Below, piece after piece: positions 57,962 to 64,000 of a stretch of DNA of 64,000 nucleotides (position 1 is its first letter; each line of letters opens with the position of its first letter). The stretch is taken from NCBI GenBank assembly GCA_020746875.1, contig JAGTJL010000024.1:620001-684000 (forward strand), given 5' to 3'. This DNA comes from Rhexocercosporidium sp. MPI-PUGE-AT-0058 (Eukaryota > Ascomycota > Leotiomycetes > Helotiales). Made by a program: the position numbers and the translations under genes. The notes under the pieces are model-generated. The model did not search any database and was not told the DNA's origin. It worked only from the letters and a program-made list of their open reading frames with translations.

Positions 57962-59457
57962 TCAAAACACCGCCGTGATTTTCCAGCCCACCTTGTACAC
58001 CCTCGCGGCAAGAATAAAAGCCGACCCGGCCGCACACATCACCCCAGCAAAGACCTTGACACCCGCCCATGATCCATTATTCAAAGCCAAAATAGCGCCC
58101 GCAATGGGTCCAGTGGTTAAGCCACCAATACTGTTCGCCAGGAAAACCAATCCAATGCGAAAGCCGATCTCCCGCATCGGTGATATCTGTGCTATCAGAC
58201 CTCCAAGAAGAGAGACGTAGGCACCAGAGAAGAACCCGTAGAGGGCAGAGAATGTGATGTGAGCTGCCTGAGTGTTCTTTCCGGATGGAAGCCAAAGTGC
58301 TAAAGTGCATAGGCTTGTGGCGATGGCAGCAATGATGAAGGTATTGTATTTGCCCATCCTATCGGCGAGGAAACCCGTGGAGACGCGGCCGAATAAACTT
58401 GTAAAGCACGTCAGTTAGTTTGTTAGTCTCTTAGGAGGTGCAGAGGGGTTGTAATTACCTAGCAGCATTCAAGATTGCGACCAGGTAATGGGCGAGTGAA
58501 GATTCCATGCCGGTGTCCATTGCCTCCACAACGATATAATTGATTGGGATGAACAAACCGAAAATAAAAATTGCGAGACCAATCATAGTTAATACAAATG
58601 CAGGTTCATAAAAAGGCGCAACGAGCTGACTTCGTGTTATAGTTTGTGGTTTAGGAGGAAAGCGAGATTTCACCGTCAGGTTGGCGATGGCAAGGAGGCC
58701 AAGGATCATAAAGGCGCAAATACGCATTGTCCAGCCGTATCCAACAGATCCCAAGAGATGGGTAACCATGATTGGAAAGATCACTCCTCCAATGCTGGAT
58801 CCTGTTGCAAGGATACCCAATGCTGCTCCGCGATTCTTACTGAACCATCCACTAACGGCGCTGATGGCAGGTTGGAATATTAGAGCCACGCCAATGGCGC
58901 TGCAGACCCCTTGCGAGAGCATAATTTGGTAGTATTCAGTTGAAATCGATGCCATCATCAACCCGAACACGTGAAGTAAAGTTCCCGCAAGAGTCAGGTA
59001 TCGAGCTCCATATCGATCGTACAACTTGCCAATAACAGGTCCCTTGAAAAGTATCAGCAGCGAAACTCCAGAGGTGAAGGGCTCCTACCGATGCAAACGT
59101 AAAGAACACCTGCAGGGAAGGGATCCATGAGATTGTGCTGGCAGAGTAGTTTCGTAGGTAAGTGGTTTGGTAAAACTCTTGGAAAACACCGATGCCTGTA
59201 GAGGAAATAGTTAGCCAGGTAGAGATACGAAAGACTCGAGGATTAGACTTGCTATTGACCCATCCGAAACTGCAGAACGAAGTGCACCATCCCCCGAGGA
59301 CTACCAACCAGGCATCAAAGCCCCCATCTGGAGCATCAGAGACGGGCGGCGGTTGATCGGAAGGAGCTTTTTCCTGGTTCAATAATGCTAGGCCGTGGGG
59401 CGGTTGTTGCTTTTCGCAGTTAATGCTCAGCTTTTCCGAATCCGCTTTAATAGACAT
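57962..59457 (-). CDS. MFS transporter, monocarboxylate (MCT/MCH)-type
   Basis: Predicted 443-residue plasma-membrane or organelle transporter with about 12 TM segments, in four exons on the minus strand: 59,457-59,253, 59,195-59,089, 59,042-58,459, 58,397-57,962. The N-terminal tail of about 40 residues is hydrophilic, then DAPDGGFDAWLVVLGGW, the family signature at TM1. Further landmarks are GVFQEFYQ, GKLYDRYGARYLTLAG (loop 2-3), ATGSSIGGVIFP and FGRVSTGFLADRMGKYNT (loop 8-9). Introns are 57, 46 and 61 bp. The first uses a GC donor (GCAAGT) with branch CTAAC and ends TACAG; GC-AG is needed to keep the conserved N-S-I-G-V-F join. Splicing restores one uninterrupted frame. Relatives carry monocarboxylates or riboflavin; the substrate here cannot be read from sequence. 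It lies tail to tail with the Zn2Cys6 gene. Confidence 0.9.
59196..59252 (-). other. GC-AG intron in the MFS transporter gene
   Basis: 57-bp intron with donor A|GCAAGT, branch-like GGCTAAC and acceptor CTACAG. No GT donor nearby both keeps the frame and joins the conserved TM1 residues. GC-AG introns are a minor but normal class in fungi and typically have this strong donor context. Confidence 0.75.
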
Positions 59458-59710
59458 ATTAGACTTGGATGAGTACCGAAATTTTGGGAAGAAACGTTGA
59501 GAGAAGAAAACACAATGGATGGCGAAGGAAATAAGACAGGTGCAGCTGTTTCGTAGTTATATTGATTAATTGTTCGGAGCTCATTATCAACAACAGACCG
59601 ACAAGCCTTCCACTCGGAGATTAGGAAAATTCTCCACTCATTGAACGAATTGCAGCACTGGAATATGGCTAATTGGTACTACTTGTAACCTGGTGGCCGT
59701 GAGGAATCTA

Positions 59711-59877
59711 GGATTCTCGGCGCGGTCGATATTGCATCGCCGAGGTTTCTGAGAATTGATTGGCTCGCTTAGAGCCACCTGCACTGCTTTGTCTGCTTCT
59801 GCTGACTAATAATCAAAGACGGCAAAAGAGCGAAGGCCGAGGACATAATAAGCTTTATTGACGCTGTTATACGGAAG
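59711..59877 (-). repeat. Right inverted repeat flanking the TF-transporter pair
   Basis: Reverse-complement partner of 55,391-55,555. On the minus strand it reads toward the transporter gene, ending about 254 bp upstream of its ATG. It is less affected by C-to-T/G-to-A changes than the left copy, for example CAGCAGAAGCAGAC retained here. The bases immediately outside the two copies show no obvious target duplication. Confidence 0.85.
59716..59744. promoter_or_regulatory. Candidate palindromic site upstream of the transporter gene
   Basis: CTCGGCG-N15-CGCCGAG, a perfect 7-bp inverted pair about 260 bp before the transporter start codon. The same site, with one arm shortened to 6 bp, lies at the equivalent place upstream of the transcription factor. 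It is the best candidate for a shared operator, but this is inferred only from conservation between the two repeats. Confidence 0.35.
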
Positions 59878-60729
59878 TCCGTGACTATCTGGTTAACCCG
59901 TGCTGTGGGTGATCGATGGAGCCTCATCCGACGTGGTGGCTCAAGGGAACTCTGAGAACGGCCGGCTTACAGACTCGATTATACACTGGCAAATACAGCT
60001 GCAGCGGATCAAGAGTTTAGAGGGCGTCGAACATTAATAATGTTTTAATTTAATTATAAGTCTAGAGCTTTTAGTAGTTCAAGGAAGTGTAATATAAGTT
60101 TTTATATTTAACACTTAAATTATAATTATTCCTTTAGCATATACTTAATAACCTCGTATATATGTAACGACGCAAGAGCTTTGGACGTGAAGATAGACTT
60201 AATACTTAGAATATAAAAACTATAAAGCTACTGTACAAGCGGGAGCCAGCGAGGATCCAGGCCAGCTTCTCAGGGCTGAGTGCAGCCATAATTTATGGCA
60301 TTATTCCCCCCCTCTCCTTCCGCAGATGAGGTCTGTCTAGCTAGCGTCGCAATTGCTGTTTTTCTTGAATGCTGGGGAATTCTTTCCAGGCGCGTGGTCG
60401 ACTAATGATACCACGGTATAATCGAAGTGGTGATTGTGGCTTCTCGATATTTACGCCTCCGACGACAAAGTCTCCAGCTGAGTCTTGGCAGGCCCTTTCG
60501 AAACAAGGCTTGAGACATAAAGTCCTAGAACGGACTTTCTTTGATAACCCTCCACGACTTTTGCATTGCTTGTACCCTAGTACCGATGTAGTGAGCGGGA
60601 ATTGGACGTTTTTTGCGATGCGTCGACGGCATAAAGACCTTGGGGATGCCCTTCTCAGTACGGGTACCGCAGCCAACTCTTTTGCGCAATCTCTCAATTT
60701 TGAGCGTCCCGATTCCAGCGACAGTGAAG
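59878..60729. other. Intergenic: AT-rich island between GC-normal flanks
   Basis: 59,878-60,029 has normal composition without a gene. 60,030-60,235 is an abrupt AT-rich island with RIP-like composition (many TA dinucleotides), probably a small repeat remnant. 60,236-60,729 is of normal composition and would hold the promoter of the CFEM-like gene. A pyrimidine-rich run lies at 60,304-60,322. Long open frames here are not supported by any recognisable domain. Confidence 0.5.
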
Positions 60730-61131
60730 ATGAAGCTGTTTCTCGCCATTGCACTCTTTTTTTCGACGGCATGTGCACAAGTTAACATGATATGGCTCCA
60801 CACTTCCTACCCAGAATGCAATTCCTGTCTCGATGCAACCTTCGTCAGCTGTGGTAGTGACTACAATTCAGTCGAGTACGCAACCTGCATGTGCAAAGGG
60901 ACCGGGGGACCGAATACAGTCACCTGCGTTAGCACCTGCGATGCCGCTGACATTTTGGGGGCGAATCTTGGCTCCATCGTTGCCGGGGGATGGTATTCGT
61001 ACTGCGTGGATTACTTCAAGGAGATCTGCCCGGAAGCGGAGCAATTTATGACTGCGTCACGATTTGAGGAGAAGTGTGGCCCAAATTCTGGTCCGGGGAT
61101 TGCAGATGCTGTAGTGTCCGATACTGTCTAG
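60730..61131 (+). CDS. Secreted CFEM-like cysteine-rich protein
   Basis: Reads 133 residues from MKLFLAIALFFSTACAQ, a clear signal peptide, to TAG at 61,129. Mature Cys are at 30, 33, 41, 53, 55, 66, 70, 92, 100 and 116; the start P-x-C-x2-C, then C, Asp 44, C-x-C (53/55), C66 and C70 follow the CFEM plan, while the last pair is spaced more widely than usual. CFEM proteins sit on the fungal wall or membrane and can bind haem or act in host interaction. TAG is followed at once by a consensus donor GTAAAA, and a Ser/Thr-rich exon with a GPI-like tail lies 49 bp downstream (61,181-61,457) but in another frame. The gene may be mis-spliced here by me, frameshifted, or end at this stop. The upstream ATG at 60,613 is rejected because it places 39 unconserved residues before the signal peptide. 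Confidence 0.65.
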   Translation: MKLFLAIALFFSTACAQVNMIWLHTSYPECNSCLDATFVSCGSDYNSVEYATCMCKGTGGPNTVTCVSTCDAADILGANLGSIVAGGWYSYCVDYFKEICPEAEQFMTASRFEEKCGPNSGPGIADAVVSDTV

Positions 61132-61180
61132 GTAAAATATTGCAAGTGTTGTTTGAATGAGTGCTGACTGTGGTGGACAG

Positions 61181-61457
61181 GTCAAGCAACGACAGCTCAC
61201 CCAGTACGGCGACAGAGGGTCCTTTGGCGGCGAAATCAGCAAGTTCGGAAGGTGCAGGGACGACGAAACCATCGACGACGAATACACTGTCGAGAACTGA
61301 CGCAACTTTGCGAGCCTCATCGATGGGTCTAAGTTCGGGGTCCACCGCTGCAGCCGCTACGAACACTCCGTTGAACTCCGCTATTGGGTCAAACTCGATC
61401 TCCAGGTGGGGTATTATGGTTGGACTTGGGATCCAAATTGCTGGAATGAACATGTAG
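61181..61457 (+). CDS. Ser/Thr-rich, GPI-type C-terminal exon of the CFEM-like gene (join uncertain)
   Basis: After an intron-like 61,132-61,180 (GTAAAA, branch GCTGAC, acceptor GACAG) one frame encodes a stalk rich in Ser, Thr and Ala (SSNDSSPSTATEG, then GSTAAAATNTPLNS) and ends in a hydrophobic tail (WGIMVGLGIQIAGMNM). This is the usual C-terminus of GPI-anchored CFEM proteins. Joining to the first exon needs an exon ending two bases into a codon; GT donors with that phase exist at 61,074 (GTGTGG) and 61,116 (GTCCGA), both weak, whereas the strong donor at 61,132 leaves the stop in frame. Confidence 0.5.
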
Positions 61458-62100
61458 ACGGAGAAGAGGCCAATATCCGCGCCCTTAACGCTCGATTTGC
61501 GAAGTGACGCAGCTTCACGAGGGAGCTCTAGAAGCAGGTAAGAAGGTCCTCTAGGAGATCACATGAAACTGGGCACAATGGCCTGGACTCCTTTCGATAT
61601 GTTGTATTCAGAGCACGAAGAGCACGAAGAGCATAACCACACCTGTATCTAATGCTGAAGTGGGGTTCCAGTTAGCGTGTGTTGATTTTTATCGGGTGGA
61701 ACTTGTGACACTCTTCTATATAACTGTCGCTTCCTGCCCTCTTAGAAGGGTATGCTCAATGAAGATGATCATCAAATCATACCTACTTCAACAGGTTATA
61801 AGCCCGGAGACGTTTCAATTACGCAATGATCTATATACTACCTCTCAAGACAAGAGATATTTCGGACATGCGCACTCCATATTCACAAGTGTTCATTCCT
61901 CCGACCTTACTGAGCTCACGCGGGAGCTGCACGTGACTCGATACTCACAGTAACTTAATCCACACATTCGTACTAGCCTCTAGGCTTCCAACTCCCCTTC
62001 AACACTCCAAACACTTCGGACATACGTACTCTATACATTCAAATATCCTTAGCATTATCCTATCGAATGGCAACTCGCTTACATATTTTAGCGCTATAAT
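61458..62100. other. Intergenic, nothing recognised
   Basis: Normal base composition. A short tandem GAGCACGAAGAGCACGAAG lies at about 61,612-61,632. No gene with a recognisable domain is supported. Composition turns AT-rich from about 62,100. Confidence 0.5.
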
Positions 62101-62454
62101 TTGAGGTAGCTGCATCAAATGCAGTTCGATTATGAAAAGAATTCTGAGAAGATAAAAGGAAATTAAAGTTTAAAATAATACTTATAGCTTTTTAAAATAC
62201 TTTTTAAAGATTATAATAACTAAGTTATATTATTACGAAAAGAAGTCTCCTTTTAAATAGCGCTGGAATATATTTATATTAGTATAAAAGGGCGCGAATA
62301 AGAACTTATTATATTACTACTAATACAAGACTAAAGACGTAAAAGAAAATGGATTACAAGGATCCTTAAGTATAAATACATAATCGAACTAATTAATAAA
62401 ACTTAAAAATAAAGAATATCACGCATAAACGAAATATATAAGTATAATTGAAAT
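62101..62454. other. AT-rich DNA, start of the right-hand repeat block
   Basis: RIP-like AT-rich sequence without a traceable element. It hosts the solo LTR that follows; the target duplication GAAAT is at 62,450-62,454. Confidence 0.5.
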
Positions 62455-62756
62455 TGTATAAATAATAATATTCACGTAATATTCACAAAACTACGTGAAT
62501 ACGGAGGATGAGTTAATACAGGGGTTGTATGTCGCAGGAAGTAAATAAAGAGCATTAGACGCTAGCCACTTTAAGACTAGCTTATAACGAGAGCCTCTTA
62601 TATAAAGCTCTCGTCGATACCTTAGAAGTAGCTCTTTAGACTTGAACAAATACATAGAATATAACTAAAGCTATATATTATATAATCGAGTCTCACTACG
62701 ATTGATTAAGTTGTTACTTATTACCGGGAGGGATAGGCAATATAGTGCAATCAACA
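62455..62756 (+). repeat. Solo LTR, family 2 (TSD GAAAT)
   Basis: 302 bp, TGTATAAATAATAATATTC to GCAATCAACA, with perfect GAAAT repeats at 62,450-62,454 and 62,757-62,761. Direct copy of 44,392-44,693, less RIP-altered. No internal element is attached. Confidence 0.92.
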
Positions 62757-62956
62757 GAAATAGTATAAGAGCTCTTAATTGATCGAATTAAAATACAATA
62801 AAAGAGGGTATTATCGGGATCTTATAACCTGAAAATAAGAGGTTTAATATAAATAATAATTCTATTACTCGGAGGAAAATTTAGTTTACATAATTCCTTT
62901 TAATAGTTATGTATATATTCGCCTAAGTAGCTTAAATAAGTAGTTATTTGCGAAAA

Positions 62957-63100
62957 GTCTTAAAATAATCTCTTATAAGTTATTAAGTTTATATAAAACA
63001 ACAACTTTATTTAAGCCTAAAATAATCTCTTGCGAGTTATTAAATTTATTTTTATTTAAGCTTAAAATAGTTTTTTGCGAGTTATTAAGTTTAAAATAGT
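62957..63100. repeat. Imperfect tandem repeat, about 30-bp unit
   Basis: Three full units and a partial one of AAAATAGTCTCTTGCGAG plus TTATTAAGTTTA, separated by short variable spacers. The first unit has ATAAG where the others have GCGAG. It may be an enhancer-like or leader repeat of an old element. Confidence 0.6.
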
Positions 63101-63312
63101 CTTTTATATTACGGCTAGCCTCAGGTTGATACGACGGCTTTATGTAAGCATAAGAGGCTCAAGTCTTCTTGTATTTAAACCTAAAGGTACGATGAGTAAT
63201 TAAAAGAAAAGACAAAAAGTCGAAAAGGTTTCTAAGCTTAAAGAGCTTATAACTCTACTAGCGTGCGGCTTTATCCGTCGCTTACTCAAACGCATGAGCC
63301 TCTTATTACGTG

Positions 63313-63420
63313 CCTCCAAAGCAGCTTCCAAAACATCCTGCAAAGCAGCCTTTAAAGCAGCTTATAAAACAGCTTCTTAAGCAGCCTATAAAGCAGCCTC
63401 TAAAGCAGCCTCTAAAGCAG
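63313..63420. repeat. 12-bp minisatellite, nine units (CCTCTAAAGCAG)
   Basis: Nine consecutive 12-bp units, the last two identical and the others with 1-5 changes, flanked on both sides by ACGTGC. The unit length keeps frame and would encode a P/L-x-K-Q tetrapeptide repeat, which suggests that it once lay in a coding sequence. Confidence 0.85.
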
Positions 63421-64000
63421 CCTCACGTGCTATCGTAATATTACCCTCCCCTTCCGAAAAACTGCGTCCTCGCAATTCTAGTCATAGCTCGGTCGTCCTC
63501 TAAGTCGTTGTAATCGTCGACTCTAGCGTTATATACTTTTAACCATTTAAGTAAAGCTCTTAATAATCCTTCTACTTAAGGATTCCAGAAGTGGAAAGCC
63601 TTAATCACGTGTGGTGCTATTATAGTATTGGAGCACGGGTATTACTTAAAGTCTTCGTCGGCGCCTAGCCACTTAATGCGGTATATAAGTTTTAAGTTAA
63701 TTAACTTAAAGTTAATAATTAATTCGACGTTTTACTCGTCTTACTCTAGCAATAATTAAATAAGCGCCAGCGCTTGGCGAGCTTGCCTTAAGAGGGGGTC
63801 CGTAATATACTTCCGTAAGAAGTAAGAGTAAAAGACCGGGTGTATTTACTAATCTATAAATAACTTTACTTCTTAACTCTTACCGGTCTTCTTTAAGACT
63901 TTAACTAATTCATACTATTTGTCGGATAGCTTTTAGAAAGGCTTATTTATTTTCTAATTTCGTGTGTCGACTAAAACTATATTTATTACGTCTTAGTCGA

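Larger units (their letters stand above)
62757..64000. other. AT-rich relic with tandem repeats, product unassigned
   Basis: After about 63,150 a plus-strand frame can be followed with TAA/TAG at Gln-type positions, through a KQPL-type repeat, to the window end. No domain is recognised. It could be a RIP-damaged gene or element. Confidence 0.4.

Noticed and set aside
60369..60785. Overlapping long frames on both strands upstream of the CFEM-like gene
   Set aside because: No domain or signal peptide; the frame starting at 60,730 has both and explains the region better.
61660..61953. 97-codon plus-strand frame downstream of the CFEM-like gene
   Set aside because: No recognisable domain, composition or intron signals; isolated.

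Overview
This window looks like filamentous ascomycete (Pezizomycotina) nuclear DNA with a two-speed layout. About 52.9 kb on the left and 1.9 kb on the right are AT-rich, gene-free repeat DNA; a 9 kb block (about 52,917-62,100) has ordinary base composition and intron-containing genes. The AT-rich DNA carries the signature of repeat-induced point mutation (RIP): retrotransposon reading frames can be followed for long distances, but Gln codons have become TAA/TAG, catalytic Asp has become Asn, and zinc-knuckle Cys/His have become Tyr (C-to-T and G-to-A changes, mostly at CpA/TpG).

AT-rich block, left to right: Gypsy-B copy 1 (1-4888, minus); a Fot1/pogo DDE transposon relic (about 4985-6666); an extreme AT block; Gypsy-B copy 2 (7613-9348, plus, 5' part only); the 3' LTR and 3' end of a chromovirus called here Gypsy-X (9349-10585); Copia copy 1 (10,586-17,039, plus); a segment holding the 3' part of Gypsy-B copy 2 and the main part of Gypsy-X (17,040-28,630); Copia copy 2 (28,631-35,152, minus); weakly assignable relics including a second Copia-like element (about 38.1-39.0 kb); and Gypsy-C (about 43.8-51.8 kb, minus). 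Solo LTRs of three families are nested throughout, nearly all with perfect 5-bp target-site duplications (TSDs).

The main structural result is that the 11.6 kb between the two inverted Copia elements has been inverted. Copia 1 is flanked by ATAAG/TGTAA and Copia 2 by CTTAT/TTACA: neither matches itself, but each outer flank matches the other element's inner flank after reverse complementing. Flipping the segment back reunites both TSDs, brings the two LTRs of Gypsy-X (256 bp each, TSD CTTTT) into one element, and joins the two halves of the Gypsy-B copy 2 gag gene exactly at the Gypsy-X insertion point.

Gene block: a Tc1/mariner transposase pseudogene (DD34E) whose stop codon is interrupted by a TA-flanked MITE; a hAT-like MITE with an 8-bp TSD; then a convergent pair made of a Zn2Cys6 transcription factor (55,772-57,828, plus, 3 exons) and a 12-TM MFS monocarboxylate-type transporter (57,962-59,457, minus, 4 exons). 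The pair is bracketed by about 165-bp inverted repeats, one just upstream of each gene, suggesting a regulator-transporter module with shared upstream elements or a cargo between transposon-like repeats. A secreted CFEM-like cysteine-rich protein gene with a separate Ser/Thr-rich GPI-type exon lies at 60,730-61,457. No rRNA, tRNA or CRISPR feature was recognised.
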